62,851 bases of DNA from Rhodobacterales bacterium (GCA_003249215.1 QKJR01000089.1:1-62851), one strand, 5' to 3'; counted from the stretch's first letter, positions 34,545-47,614 are shown. Notes: a model not told the origin generated them from the sequence alone. Program-made: numbers and translations.

Positions 34545-36163
34545 GCCGGCACCGCCCCGTCATGCGCGAGCTTCCACAAGATCGCATCGAGCAGCGCCTC
34601 GAAGCTCGCGTCGACGATGTTCGGGCTGACCCCCACCGTCGACCAGCGCAGCCCGTGGCTGTCCTCGCTGTCGATGATGACCCGGGTCACGGCCTCGGTC
34701 CCCCCTTGGGTGATCCGCACCCGGAAATCGACCAGTTTCATATCCTCGATCGCGCCCTGATAGGGCCCGAGGTCCTTCGCAAGCGCCTTGGAGAGCGCGT
34801 TGACCGGGCCACCGTCGGAGCCATCGGCCACGATCCCCTCGGAGACCGACAAGGTCCGCTGCCCGCCGATATTGACGACCACCACCGCCTCGGAGAGATG
34901 GATCATCCGCCCCTGCGGGCCCTGCCGCCGCTCGACCGTCACGCGATAGCGTTCCACCTCGAAATAGCGCGGCAACAGGCCGAGCTCGCGCCGCGCCACC
35001 AGCTCGAAACTCGCCTGCGCGCCATCATAGGCATAGCCGTGATCCTCGCGCGCCTTGATCTCGTCGAGGATGCGGGCAAGGCGCGGGTCCTTCGGGTCGA
35101 TCTCGATCCCCATGCCGGCGAGCCGCGCACGCAGGTTCGACTGCCCGGCCTGGTTCGACATCGGAATGAGGCGCGTGTTACCGACCACCGCCGGGTCGAC
35201 ATGCTCATAGGTCGAAGGGTCCTTGAGGATCGCGCTCGCGTGCAGCCCGGCCTTGTGCGCGAAAGCCGAGGCGCCGACATAAGGCGCCGAGCGCAGCGGC
35301 ACCCGGTTCAGGATATCGTCGAGCTTGCGCGAAAGTTTCGTGAGCGTTTTCAGCGCGTTCGGGTCGATGCCGGTGTCGAACTGGCTCGCGAAAGGCTCTT
35401 TGAGGAGAAGCGTCGGAATGAGGCTCGTGAGGTTAGCATTACCGCAACGCTCGCCGAGGCCATTCAGCGTGCCCTGAATCTGCCGCGCGCCTGCCAGAAC
35501 GGCGGCGAGCGAGGCCGCCACCGCCTGCCCCGTGTCGTCATGGCAATGGATGCCGAGATGATCGCCCGGCACTCCCGCCGCGATCACCGCCGCGGTGATC
35601 TCTGACACCTCATGCGGCAGCGTGCCGCCATTGGTGTCGCAGAGCACCACCCAACGCGCCCCCGCGCGATAGGCCGCCACAGCGCATTCCAGCGCGTAAG
35701 AGCGGTTCGCCTTGAACCCGTCGAAGAAATGCTCGGCATCAAACAGCGCCTCGCGCCCCTGCGCGACCATATGGGCGACGCTCGCGGTGATGTTCTCGAG
35801 GTTCTCCTCGAGCGTGATCCCCAGCGCCGCGGTCACATGGTAATCATGCGTCTTGCCCACGAGGCAAACCGCCGGCGTGCCGGCATTCATCACGCCCGCC
35901 AGCACCTCGTCATTCGCGGCCGAGCGCCCGGCCCGCTTGGTCATGCCAAAGGCGGTGAAGGTCGCGCGCGTCTCGGGCCGCGCGGCGAAAAACTCGCTGT
36001 CGGTCGGGTTGGCGCCGGGCCAGCCGCCCTCGATGTAATCCACCCCGATCCGATCGAGCGCCTCGGCAATCGCCACCTTCTCGGGCACCGAGAATTGCAC
36101 GCCCTGCGTCTGCTGCCCGTCGCGCAGCGTCGTGTCGTAAAGATAAAGTCGCTCGCGGCCCAT
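34541..36163 (-). CDS. cimA: Citramalate synthase
   Basis: Condenses pyruvate and acetyl-CoA to (R)-citramalate, giving a threonine-independent route to isoleucine. 540 residues: an N-terminal HMGL-like barrel with catalytic DTTLRDGQQ (residues 10-18), the metal-binding HCHDDTGQAVA and a C-terminal LeuA-type allosteric domain (about 410-530). Length and the GGWPGANPTDSEFF sequence fit the CimA group rather than 2-isopropylmalate or homocitrate synthase. The ATG has GGGAGGAG ahead. Confidence 0.93.
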   Translation of the reverse strand: MGRERLYLYDTTLRDGQQTQGVQFSVPEKVAIAEALDRIGVDYIEGGWPGANPTDSEFFAARPETRATFTAFGMTKRAGRSAANDEVLAGVMNAGTPAVCLVGKTHDYHVTAALGITLEENLENITASVAHMVAQGREALFDAEHFFDGFKANRSYALECAVAAYRAGARWVVLCDTNGGTLPHEVSEITAAVIAAGVPGDHLGIHCHDDTGQAVAASLAAVLAGARQIQGTLNGLGERCGNANLTSLIPTLLLKEPFASQFDTGIDPNALKTLTKLSRKLDDILNRVPLRSAPYVGASAFAHKAGLHASAILKDPSTYEHVDPAVVGNTRLIPMSNQAGQSNLRARLAGMGIEIDPKDPRLARILDEIKAREDHGYAYDGAQASFELVARRELGLLPRYFEVERYRVTVERRQGPQGRMIHLSEAVVVVNIGGQRTLSVSEGIVADGSDGGPVNALSKALAKDLGPYQGAIEDMKLVDFRVRITQGGTEAVTRVIIDSEDSHGLRWSTVGVSPNIVDASFEALLDAILWKLAHDGAVPA

Positions 36164-36235
36164 CGCTGGCTCCTCCCGCCTCTCACCTAGCCCCGAGGGC
36201 TGGCTTTTTCTTGGTCCAAATACTCGAAAGCGCCC

Positions 36236-37621
36236 TCAGCCCAAAGGCGGCAACTTGCCCGCATCGAACCCCGGCCCCGGCATCAGCTCGACCCCGCCCT
36301 TGGACATGCGCACCTCGACACCCGCCGCCAGCAGCGCCGCCTTCAGCGCATCGACCGGGGCGAAATCCTTGGTTTCCATGGCTTTGGCGCGCAAATCGGC
36401 CAGCGCCGCGGCATGCGCCGAGAGATCAGCCTCGGGCGCCGTCGCCCAATCGCCCATCCCCTCGCCCAGCAACCCCAGCATCTCCGCCGAGGCCTTCAAG
36501 AGCGCCGGATCGCCCGCCATCCCATGCAAGGCCGCAATGGCGCCCGCCGTGTTCAGGTCATCGCAAAGCGCCGCGATGACCGAGGGCGCCGGGCTCGGCG
36601 CGGGCTCGATGCCCGCGACGAGCCCCCGCCACTTGCGCAAAGTCGCCTCCGCCTGCGCAGCCTTCTCGGCGGTCCAGTCCATCGGCTTGCCGTAATGCGT
36701 TTGCAGGAACACAAACCGGATCACCTCGCCCGGGATGCCCTGATCCAGCAGGTCGCGCACCGTGAAGAAGTTGCCCAGCGACTTGGACATCTTCTTACCC
36801 TCGACCTGAAGCATCTCGTTGTGCAGCCAATAGCGGGCAAAGCCCCCCTCGGGATGGGCGCAGCAGCTCTGCGCGATCTCGTTCTCGTGGTGCGGAAATT
36901 GCAGGTCGATCCCGCCCGCGTGAATATCAAACGACGCGCCGAGCAGCTCATAAGACATCGCCGAGCATTCGATATGCCAGCCCGGACGCCCGCGGCCCCA
37001 GGGGCTGTCCCAGCCGGGCAGCTCGTCATCCGAGGGCTTCCAGAGGACGAAATCCATCGGGTCTTCCTTGAAGGGCGCGACCTCGACCCGGGCGCCCGCG
37101 ATCATGTCATCGACCGACCGGCCCGACAGCGCGCCGTAGTCCTTGTAGGACCGCACGCGGAAGAGCACATGGCCCTCCTTGGCATAGGCATGGCCGCACG
37201 CGATCAGCCCCTCGATCATCGCGATCATCTGGCCGATGTAATCGGTCGCCCGCGGCTCGACATTCGGGCGCAGCGCACCCAGCGCATCCATATCGGCGTG
37301 ATACCAGCCGATCGTCTCCTCGGTGCGCTCGCGGATCAGATCCTCAAGGCTGCCCGGCGCCCCCGCCTGCTGCCGCGCGAGCGCCGTCGCGTTGATCTTG
37401 TCGTCGACATCGGTGAAATTGCGCACATAAGTCACATGTTCCGCGCCATAGACGTGGCGCAGCAAACGATAGAGCACGTCGAAGACCACCACCGGCCGGG
37501 CATTGCCCAGATGCGCGCGGTCATAGACCGTCGGCCCGCACAGATACATCCGCACATTGGCGGGATCGAGCGGCACGAACTCTTCCTTGCGGCGGGTCTT
37601 GGTATTGTGCAGGCGGATCAT
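36236..37621 (-). CDS. cysS: Cysteinyl-tRNA synthetase
   Basis: Class I aminoacyl-tRNA synthetase charging tRNA-Cys. 461 residues, standard length. The HIGH-type motif appears in [18 protein letters not shown] with the first zinc Cys; [13 protein letters not shown] and [14 protein letters not shown] supply further zinc ligands; KMSKS is intact in [15 protein letters not shown]-type anticodon domain follows. An AGGACC sequence 5 bases before the ATG can serve as ribosome binding site. In line with cimA downstream. Confidence 0.97.
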   Translation of the reverse strand: MIRLHNTKTRRKEEFVPLDPANVRMYLCGPTVYDRAHLGNARPVVVFDVLYRLLRHVYGAEHVTYVRNFTDVDDKINATALARQQAGAPGSLEDLIRERTEETIGWYHADMDALGALRPNVEPRATDYIGQMIAMIEGLIACGHAYAKEGHVLFRVRSYKDYGALSGRSVDDMIAGARVEVAPFKEDPMDFVLWKPSDDELPGWDSPWGRGRPGWHIECSAMSYELLGASFDIHAGGIDLQFPHHENEIAQSCCAHPEGGFARYWLHNEMLQVEGKKMSKSLGNFFTVRDLLDQGIPGEVIRFVFLQTHYGKPMDWTAEKAAQAEATLRKWRGLVAGIEPAPSPAPSVIAALCDDLNTAGAIAALHGMAGDPALLKASAEMLGLLGEGMGDWATAPEADLSAHAAALADLRAKAMETKDFAPVDALKAALLAAGVEVRMSKGGVELMPGPGFDAGKLPPLG

Positions 37622-37788
37622 GAGGGTCCTCGCGGGGCTTTCGCCGCGGGCTTAGCTCATTCGATCTTGTTGGGAAACAGAAGAACGGCCCGCGTGACTA
37701 GGGTCAGCGGCAAATAATGCAGATGAGGGTTGCACGGGTCGTCATGCGGCTGTTCTAGCCTGCGCCGCGGCGCTTGCCAAGAGCGACC

Positions 37789-38583
37789 TCAGGCCGCAGC
37801 GGCCCATTGCGCGGGCGCGAAGGGCTCGATGCTCACCGATTTTCCGTCGAAGATGCAGAAAGAGCCCGCGGGGATCTCCTCCCAGTCGCCCTCGTCATCC
37901 TCCAGCGGCTCCGACACGACCGCGCGCCCCCGCCGCGTATCCGACCAGCGGTGATAGAGCGAGGGCGCCTGATCGTCGCTCGCGTAACGCACCGCATAGA
38001 GCCGCGCCCCGTCCGAGAGCGCCGCGGTAAGCCGCATATGGGGCGTGTGCCCCCGCTCGCGCGAGAGCGCCTCGAGCCGCGCCGTCGCGCGCTCAAGCGC
38101 CGCGCGCGGATCGGCTTCAAGCCCCTCGGCCAGCGCCACCAGAAACAGCGCCTCGCTGTCGGTTGCCCCCTTGCGCTCAGGGTAGAGGCTGTCGGGGATC
38201 ATCATCTCGCCGGCCCGGCGGAACTGCTCATAGCCGCCGATCTGGCCGTTATGCATGAAGCTCCAATGGCCATGGGTGAAGGGATGGCAGTTGTTGCGGC
38301 TCGTCGCGGTGCCGGTCGAGGCGCGCACATGCGCCAGAAACAGCCCCGATTTCACCGTCGCGGTCAGCGATTTCAGATTGGGGTCGGACCAGGCCGGCAT
38401 CACGTCGCGGTAAAGCCCCGGCTCGGCGCGGTCGCCATACCACGCGAGCCCAAAGCCATCGGCATTGATCGCCGTGTGGCATTGCGTGGCGCATTGGCTT
38501 TGATGAATCAGCGAATGCCCCGGCTTCGAGACGATTTCTTCCAGAAAGATCGGTTTGCCGATATAGGCGGCCCAGCGGCACAT
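37789..38583 (-). CDS. Class II glutamine amidotransferase-like hydrolase (YafJ/EgtC-like)
   Basis: 264 residues with an N-terminal nucleophile fold. The processed nucleophile is C2 (MCRWAAYIG); the HNGQIGGYEQF and NADGFGLAWYG stretches form the glutamine pocket. It is a stand-alone amidotransferase without a synthetase domain, as in YafJ or in EgtC of ergothioneine synthesis. There are no ergothioneine genes nearby, so the substrate is unknown. Located between DUF1330 and cysS on the same strand. Confidence 0.85.
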   Translation of the reverse strand: MCRWAAYIGKPIFLEEIVSKPGHSLIHQSQCATQCHTAINADGFGLAWYGDRAEPGLYRDVMPAWSDPNLKSLTATVKSGLFLAHVRASTGTATSRNNCHPFTHGHWSFMHNGQIGGYEQFRRAGEMMIPDSLYPERKGATDSEALFLVALAEGLEADPRAALERATARLEALSRERGHTPHMRLTAALSDGARLYAVRYASDDQAPSLYHRWSDTRRGRAVVSEPLEDDEGDWEEIPAGSFCIFDGKSVSIEPFAPAQWAAAA

Positions 38584-38665
38584 ATCTGTCCCCGCGGCGG
38601 TTCTCCCGCCCGTTCTAAGTGATCCGCCCCAAGATCAGGTTAACATGGCGCGGATCGCTGGCAAG

Positions 38666-38955
38666 TCATTCCATCGCTTCGACGATCACCAGATCGCGCT
38701 CGGACGCACCCTTGGCATGGGCGAGCGCCGCCTGATAATCGGGCCCGCGATAGCAGGCCTCGGCCGCCTCGAGGCTCGGGAACCAGGCCACGACGTTGCG
38801 CTTGCGCTCATTGCCCTCGAGCTGCACGTAACGCGATCCGCGGGCGAGGAACTTGCCCCCCGCCTTGGCGATCGCGGGCCCCGCGAGTTCGGCATATTTG
38901 CCATAGGCTTCAGCGTCGAGCACGGTCACATGGGCGATCCAATAGGCTCCGGGCA

Positions 38956-38956
<1 letters not shown>
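38666..38956 (-). CDS. DUF1330 family protein
   Basis: 96 residues forming a ferredoxin-like alpha+beta dimeric barrel typical of DUF1330: AYWIAHVTVLDAEAYGKYAE at the N-terminus, KFLARGSRYVQLEG in the middle and FPSLEAAEACYRGPDYQAAL near the end. It may bind or modify small molecules; no activity is established for the family. The start shares one base with the alaS stop (TGATG), so it is read through from alaS. Confidence 0.9.
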
Positions 38957-41613
<2,657 letters not shown>

Positions 41614-41677
41614 GGCGGGCCTCTGGTCGCGGATTTTCCCCCGTTTAGCGCCCGCGCCCCGCCCTGTCGAGAGAACA

Positions 41678-41741
41678 AACAATAGGCCGGGCCCAACAAA
41701 AGGCCGGGTATAACAAAAGGCCGGGCACGGGGCCCGGCCTT
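41678..41741 (-). terminator. recA terminator built on three 17-bp tandem repeats
   Basis: On the minus strand, downstream of recA, AAGGCCGGGC-loop-GCCCGGCCTT (41717-41741 on plus) forms a 10-bp hairpin followed by TTGTT. The 3-prime arm is then repeated: plus-strand units AACAA(A/T)AGGCCGGGnnn occupy 41678-41694, 41695-41711 and 41712-41728, so three copies of CCCGGCCT(A/T)TTGTT follow in the transcript. It is the only clear factor-independent terminator around recA. Confidence 0.75.
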
Positions 41742-41761
41742 CTCGCGGTCCGTTCTGGACC

Positions 41762-42832
<1,071 letters not shown>

Positions 42833-42889
42833 TTTGATCCTTGTGCCATAGCGCGACCCGATCGGCAATTGCCCCAAGTCCGCACATTA

Positions 42890-42904
42890 GTTCTCATCTT
42901 GTTC
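42890..42904. promoter_or_regulatory. LexA (SOS) box of alphaproteobacterial type, recA promoter
   Basis: GTTCTCATCTTGTTC fits GTTC-N7-GTTC exactly, the direct-repeat LexA site known from Rhodobacter sphaeroides recA. A further GTTCTCATC repeat unit overlaps it, and a GAAC lies 22 bases on. It is in the recA promoter region. Confidence 0.85.
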
Positions 42905-42973
42905 TCATCTTTATGCGCACAAAAAGAGAACATTTCAACCAAATTCTCGCCATTTCACTGTGGCAGGGATCGG

Positions 42974-42988
42974 TTAATGCCAGGTTAA
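42974..42988. promoter_or_regulatory. CtrA-type binding site upstream of the sulfotransferase-like gene
   Basis: TTAATGCCAGGTTAA matches TTAA-N7-TTAA perfectly. It is 64 bases before the ATG at 43052, where a CtrA-controlled promoter would be, and 142 bases from recA. The LexA box lies 69 bases away. Confidence 0.55.
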
Positions 42989-43051
42989 GCATAAAGGGCA
43001 GTTTACCCGACCCGAGCGGGCGGCTAAGCAGAGGCAAAGAACGAGGGCAGG

Positions 43052-43642
43052 ATGCTGATTTTCTGGGAACAGCGGCTGGTATTTCTGGCCACACCGAAGG
43101 CCGGATCCTCGGCGGTCGAGGCCGCATTGGAACCCCTGGCATCCGCCGCCATCCAGCGCCCCGAACCACTCAAACATATGAATGCGCAGGATTTTCGAAC
43201 CCATCTTCTGCCCTATCTCGAGGCGCAGACCGGGGAGCGGTTCGAGACGGTCGCCTTGATGCGTGAGCCGATCGGCTGGCTGCGCTCGTGGTATCGCTTC
43301 CGGCTGCGCGACGATTTCGACGTACCCGATCATCCGATGGCCGGACGCAGTTTCGAGGCCTTTGCGCGCGACTACATGGCGACCCCACGTCCATCGTATG
43401 CCGAAATCGGCAGCCAGTCGGCGATTCTCGGCGATGCCGAGGGCCATTCGCTGGTCGACCGGATCTTCCGCTATGAAGAAATCGACCGGTTTGTGCATTT
43501 CCTCGAGGACCGGCTCAACTGCATGATCACCCTGCCCCGCGTCAACGTTCCGCCGGCCGTGGATGTCCAGCTTTCTGCCGAGACCGAGGCGCAACTGCAC
43601 AGCGCCATGGCGCGCGATTTTGCGCTTTACAGCGGCCTCTAA
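43052..43642 (+). CDS. Small sulfotransferase-like protein
   Basis: 196 residues with the two hallmark PAPS-binding patches of sulfotransferases: a P-loop-like TPKAGSSAVEAAL (from residue 14, after the first beta strand) and the 3-prime-phosphate patch LMREPIGWLRSWYRF (R71). The overall form matches the short bacterial sulfotransferase group near glycan or capsule modification. GAGGGCAGG precedes the ATG. It stands alone, divergent from recA and convergent with cckA. Acceptor substrate unknown; a nucleotide-binding protein without transferase activity cannot be ruled out. Confidence 0.78.
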   Translation: MLIFWEQRLVFLATPKAGSSAVEAALEPLASAAIQRPEPLKHMNAQDFRTHLLPYLEAQTGERFETVALMREPIGWLRSWYRFRLRDDFDVPDHPMAGRSFEAFARDYMATPRPSYAEIGSQSAILGDAEGHSLVDRIFRYEEIDRFVHFLEDRLNCMITLPRVNVPPAVDVQLSAETEAQLHSAMARDFALYSGL

Positions 43643-43807
43643 GCGCAGGTCTTTCCGCCGAGACAGGCAACCGGATTTCCGCCGGATTTCCGCGTGCGCG
43701 AGACGCGCGCGCACCTCGGCGCCGTGCCCCGTCGTCGCACGCATCACGCACCGCTCCCCGAGGTCGCGACGGGTACAAACAGGCCCCTCCGCACCATTCC
43801 CCGCGGC

Positions 43808-46117
43808 TCAGCCGAGCCGGTTCTGCACCGTCGCGGTCAGTTCGCTGAGCGAGAAGGGTTTGGGCAGGAAGACCGAATTCGGCACCGGCGGGCGGCCGTC
43901 CTGGAACACATCCTCGGCATAGCCCGACACGAAGACCACCGCCGTGTTTGGACGCGCCTTGAGCGCCTCGGCCACCCAGGTCGGCCCGTCCTTGCCCGGC
44001 ATGATCACGTCGGTCACGAAGACGTCGATATGCAGGTTCTCATCCTCGAGCAACCGCAGCGCTTCTTCGGCATTCTCGGCTTCGAAGACGGTATATCCGC
44101 GCAGTTTCAGCGCGCGCGAGGCGAAGGCGCGCACGGGCGCCTCGTCCTCGACGAGCAGGACCGAGGCCGTGCGCGCCTGCCCGTCGCTCGGGGCCGCGGT
44201 GGTGGCCGGCTCGGGATCGGGCTCGGGTTCGCTCAGGCGGTCGTGTGCGGGCAGATAGATCGAAAAGGAGGTGCCCGATCCGACCACGGAATCGCAGAAG
44301 ATATAGCCGCCGGTCTGCTTGATGATGCCATAGGCGGTCGAGAGGCCGAGCCCCGTGCCCTCGCCCGCGCGTTTCGTCGTGTAGAAGGGCTCGAAGATCT
44401 TCGGGATCTTGTCGGCCGGGATCCCGACTCCCTCATCGGTCACCTTGACGAGCACATAGTCGCCGCGCGGCACCGCCGCCCGGTCGCGCTTGAGATCCTC
44501 GACAAGGCGCAGATTCTCGGTCTCGATCCGGATCTCGCCGCCCCCCGGCATCGCATCGCGAGCGTTCACGACGAGATTCATGATCACTTGTTCGAGCTGG
44601 CGCTTGTCGGCGCGGATCGGCGCGAGATCGGGATCATGCACGAGCGTGAGCAGCACCTTCTCGCCCACCAGCCGGTTGAGCAGATGGGTGAGATCCGAGA
44701 GCGTGTCGCGCAGGTCGATCACGCGCGGCTTGAGCGTCTGCTTGCGCGAGAAGGCGAGCAATTGTCCGACCAGCGAGGCCGCCCGATTGGCATTCTGGCT
44801 GATCTGATCGAGGTCGGCATAATCCGGATCGCCCTTGTCGTGGCGCAGCATCAGCAAATCGCAATGGCCCGAAATTGCCGTCAGCAAGTTATTGAAATCA
44901 TGCGCGACCCCGCCCGCAAGTTGGCCGATGGCCTGCATCTTCTGGCTCTGGACGAATTGCGCCTCGAGGGTCTTGAGCTGGGTTGCATCCGAGAGCACCG
45001 CAATCAGGCCGACGCGCCCCTCCTCGACCACCCGGCTCAGCGTGACCTGCAGGAAGACCTCGCGATCGGCGCGGCGCGCGCGAAGCACCTCGGGCCGACG
45101 CTCGGTCCGCCCCGCGAGCGCATCGGCCACCCAGTCATTGACCGGTCGGCCGAGCCCTTCGAAGAGATCCGAAGCCCGCGTCTCGGGCGCGATCGCGCCC
45201 ATCAATCCACGCGCCGCCCGGTTCACGGCAAGCACCCGCCCATCCGCAGAGAGCCGCATCAGCGCCACCGGCAATTCCTCGAAAGACGCCGGATCGCGCG
45301 CCGCCCCCTGGCCCGCCGCCGTCGGCAAGAGATAGATCTCGCGCCGCCCGCCGGTCGCCTCGATTTCCGCCACGACGCAGCGCAGCGCGCCCTCGGCGGT
45401 GGCAATCTCGTGCTCCTCTCCCGAGCGCAGCGGCAGATCGGCAAAGATCCGGTCGAGCGTGCGCACCCGTTCGCCCACGAGCCGCCGCAGCGCCTCGTTC
45501 ATGAAGAGCACCGTGCCGGTCTTCGAGGCGGTCAGCATCGGCAGGCTGATCCCCTCGAGCCCACGCCCGGCCGCCGGGCGTTCGGCCATGTCCTCGATCC
45601 GCCACAGGAATCCCTCGGCGCCGATCTGATGGACCGAGAGCCGCGCATGGCCCCGCCGCGTCACAAGATCCTCGCGCGCCGCCCCGAGCGCCGCGGCCTT
45701 GCTTTGCAGCCGGGTCAGCACCGAGGCGGGATTGGCAAAGACCTCGCCGAGCGCCCGGGTCAGCGTCTGCCCCCCGCGCGCGCCGAAGCGGTCGAGCGCC
45801 GCACGGTTCTGAAAGCCGATCTCGCCATCGAGATCGGTGGTGAAGGAGGGCGCCGCATCATGGGCGATGAACTGCGAGATCTGTTCCTCGATCCGTGCCC
45901 GCGCGCGCGCCTGCCCGCGCGCAGCCAGGCGCATCACGAGCGCGAGCACGACGAAACTGCCGGCGATCGAGAAGAGCACCGTGGTCAGCACACGATCGGC
46001 CACGATCATGCCGGCGCCGCCGGCCGTCACCGCCGCCGCGAAGAGATAGACGGCCCCGGGCGCGAGCTGCGCCGCCGTGCGTCTGAGCGGCTGCAGGGGC
46101 TGATCGGGATGCGCCAC
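43808..46117 (-). CDS. cckA: Hybrid histidine kinase CckA
   Basis: Membrane sensor kinase feeding the ChpT-CtrA phosphorelay that governs motility, cell-cycle functions and, in Rhodobacter, gene transfer agent output. 769 residues: two N-terminal membrane segments (about 21-60), PAS-like regions (about 85-400), the HisKA domain with H in QLAGGVAHDFNNLLTAI, an HATPase with NLVVNARDAMPGGG and DEGVGIP, and a C-terminal receiver with Asp in VFVTDVIMPGKDGP. The start GTG (46115-46117) has AAGGA 8 bases before; a TTG eight codons upstream is possible. A TTAA-N7-TTAA site precedes it. Confidence 0.93.
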   Translation of the reverse strand: MAHPDQPLQPLRRTAAQLAPGAVYLFAAAVTAGGAGMIVADRVLTTVLFSIAGSFVVLALVMRLAARGQARARARIEEQISQFIAHDAAPSFTTDLDGEIGFQNRAALDRFGARGGQTLTRALGEVFANPASVLTRLQSKAAALGAAREDLVTRRGHARLSVHQIGAEGFLWRIEDMAERPAAGRGLEGISLPMLTASKTGTVLFMNEALRRLVGERVRTLDRIFADLPLRSGEEHEIATAEGALRCVVAEIEATGGRREIYLLPTAAGQGAARDPASFEELPVALMRLSADGRVLAVNRAARGLMGAIAPETRASDLFEGLGRPVNDWVADALAGRTERRPEVLRARRADREVFLQVTLSRVVEEGRVGLIAVLSDATQLKTLEAQFVQSQKMQAIGQLAGGVAHDFNNLLTAISGHCDLLMLRHDKGDPDYADLDQISQNANRAASLVGQLLAFSRKQTLKPRVIDLRDTLSDLTHLLNRLVGEKVLLTLVHDPDLAPIRADKRQLEQVIMNLVVNARDAMPGGGEIRIETENLRLVEDLKRDRAAVPRGDYVLVKVTDEGVGIPADKIPKIFEPFYTTKRAGEGTGLGLSTAYGIIKQTGGYIFCDSVVGSGTSFSIYLPAHDRLSEPEPDPEPATTAAPSDGQARTASVLLVEDEAPVRAFASRALKLRGYTVFEAENAEEALRLLEDENLHIDVFVTDVIMPGKDGPTWVAEALKARPNTAVVFVSGYAEDVFQDGRPPVPNSVFLPKPFSLSELTATVQNRLG

Positions 46118-46166
46118 GTCTTCGGTCCTTTGCAGAATCAACTCATCGTATTGCGGGCAAAAATAC

Positions 46167-46181
46167 TTAAGGCCCGATTAA
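46167..46181. promoter_or_regulatory. CtrA-type binding site upstream of cckA
   Basis: TTAAGGCCCGATTAA fits TTAA-N7-TTAA perfectly; the surrounding TTAAGGCCC is itself directly repeated. It lies 50 bases upstream of the cckA start, within the only region that can hold its promoter. Confidence 0.6.
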
Positions 46182-46235
46182 GGCCCATCAAAACACAACC
46201 AAAGCGTGTGTCAATTCCGGCGTCTCCGGGGCGCC

Positions 46236-47411
46236 TCAGATTGCCGCGCGGCGCAGCACCGCGGCAAAGAACCCGTCACCGCCTTCGGTTGGATCGAAGC
46301 CCCGCTCGGTTTCGAGCTGCCATCCACCGCCTTTCATAAAGGCTTGGATTTGCGCCGTATTTTCAACATCGAACAGCGAGCAGGTAAAATAGGCGAGCCG
46401 CCCGCTCGGCCGCACCAGATCGGCGGCCGCAGTCAGGATGCGGCCCTGCAGCGCGGCGAGGTCCGCGAGCCGCTCGGGGGTCAGACGCCATTTCGCCTCG
46501 GGCGTGCGTCGCCACGTGCCCGACCCCGAACAGGGCGCGTCCACCAGGACCAGATCATAGGGCCCGCCGGGCTTCCCGGGCGAACGCATCTCGATCCGCG
46601 CCCCGGCCCGGGCCGCGCGCACGGGAATGTCGCGCATCCGCGCCGCATCCACATCATGCACGGCGATCTCGGCCCCGCCCGCGCGCGCGGCAAGCGCCAA
46701 CGCCTTGCCCCCGCCCCCCGCGCAATCATCGAGCACCCGATCCCCGGCGCCGAGCGGCACCAGCGCGACCGCCGCCTGCGAGGCCGCGTCCTGCAATTCG
46801 ACGAGCCCCTCGAGATAGGCCCGCGCCCGCGCGATACCCCGCGCGCCCTCGGTCACCTCGAGTGCGGTCTCGGCGAGCGGATGCGGCACCGCCACGATAC
46901 CCTCGGCCGCGAGCGCGGCAACCGCCGCGACGCGGTCGCCCTTGGCCAGATTGACCCGCAAGATCACCGGCGCCCGCGCGCGCATCGCCGCAGCCACGGC
47001 AAGCGCCCGATCGCCGAGGGCCGCCGCGAGTGCCGGCCAGAGCCAGTCGGGCCAGTCGGCGCGGATCAGCTCGGCCTCGTCCGGAGCAGGACGGACAAGA
47101 TGCGCCGCCTCGGCCGCGCTCAGGACCGCTGGCGCAAAGCGCGCGCCGGAAAAGAGAGCAGCCACGTCGAGGCCCTGCGCCCGCGCGAGCCCGAGGATCA
47201 GGCCGCGACCATCCGCCGCCCCGCCCATCAGTGCGAAACTGCCGCGACAGCGCAGCGCGTCATAGACGTGATCGCGGATCGCCGCCCGGTCACCCGAGCC
47301 CGCGAAGCGATTGGCGCGCGCCCAATTGGTCAGCACCTGCTCGGACGGGGCGCCGGCAAGGGTCTTGTCGAGGATCTCGATCGCGGCAGCAAGGCGGGCG
47401 GCAGGGGTCAT
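46236..47411 (-). CDS. RsmB/NOL1-type RNA (cytosine-5)-methyltransferase
   Basis: 391-residue SAM-dependent methyltransferase, probably on 16S rRNA. N-terminal NusB-like part (about 1-125, RAAIRDHVYDALRCR), then a PUA-less methyltransferase domain with the SAM loop DRVLDDCAGGGGKALAL. Two Cys-containing motifs are seen: DAPCSGSGTWRRTPEAKW (motif IV) and YFTCSLFDVENTAQI (motif VI, catalytic Cys). Other members methylate tRNA, so the substrate is not settled. Starts after the paired repeat at 47.5 kb. Confidence 0.87.
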   Translation of the reverse strand: MTPAARLAAAIEILDKTLAGAPSEQVLTNWARANRFAGSGDRAAIRDHVYDALRCRGSFALMGGAADGRGLILGLARAQGLDVAALFSGARFAPAVLSAAEAAHLVRPAPDEAELIRADWPDWLWPALAAALGDRALAVAAAMRARAPVILRVNLAKGDRVAAVAALAAEGIVAVPHPLAETALEVTEGARGIARARAYLEGLVELQDAASQAAVALVPLGAGDRVLDDCAGGGGKALALAARAGGAEIAVHDVDAARMRDIPVRAARAGARIEMRSPGKPGGPYDLVLVDAPCSGSGTWRRTPEAKWRLTPERLADLAALQGRILTAAADLVRPSGRLAYFTCSLFDVENTAQIQAFMKGGGWQLETERGFDPTEGGDGFFAAVLRRAAI

Positions 47412-47471
47412 GGGCGCTCCTTTGAGGCCGGTCTAGCCTTGGCGTGCCCTGCGCGCAATGGCACGGGCGCA

Positions 47472-47537
47472 GGGGGCGCTGCCCCCTCGGGCCTGCGGCC
47501 CTCACCCCCGGGATATTTCGATCAGGTTGAAAGCAAT
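47472..47537 (-). repeat. Dispersed repeat copy 2 (minus orientation)
   Basis: Hairpin GGGGGC-GCT-GCCCCC (47472-47486), then CCCCCGGGATATTTCGATCAGGTTGAAAG (to 47532). This is the inverse complement of the plus-orientation unit. Together with copy 3 it gives a head-to-head pair, as in paired palindromic repeats. Confidence 0.75.
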
Positions 47538-47560
47538 GAGCAGAGCGCAGACCCCTGCCC

Positions 47561-47614
47561 TTCAACCTGACGAAAATATCCCGGGGGGAGGCGCAGCCGG
47601 GGGGCAGAGCCCCC
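47561..47614 (+). repeat. Dispersed repeat copy 3 (plus orientation)
   Basis: TTCAACCTGACGAAAATATCCCGGGG begins at 47561 and is followed by the GGGGGC-AGA-GCCCCC hairpin (47600-47614). Inverted relative to copy 2, 28 bases away. Confidence 0.75.

Noticed and set aside
41678-41728. Three 17-bp tandem repeats as a CRISPR-like array
   Set aside because: Units are contiguous without spacers and belong to the recA terminator hairpin.
43643-43807. Small gene between the sulfotransferase and cckA
   Set aside because: 165 bases of GC-rich sequence with no ribosome binding site or coherent frame; only the converging gene ends.
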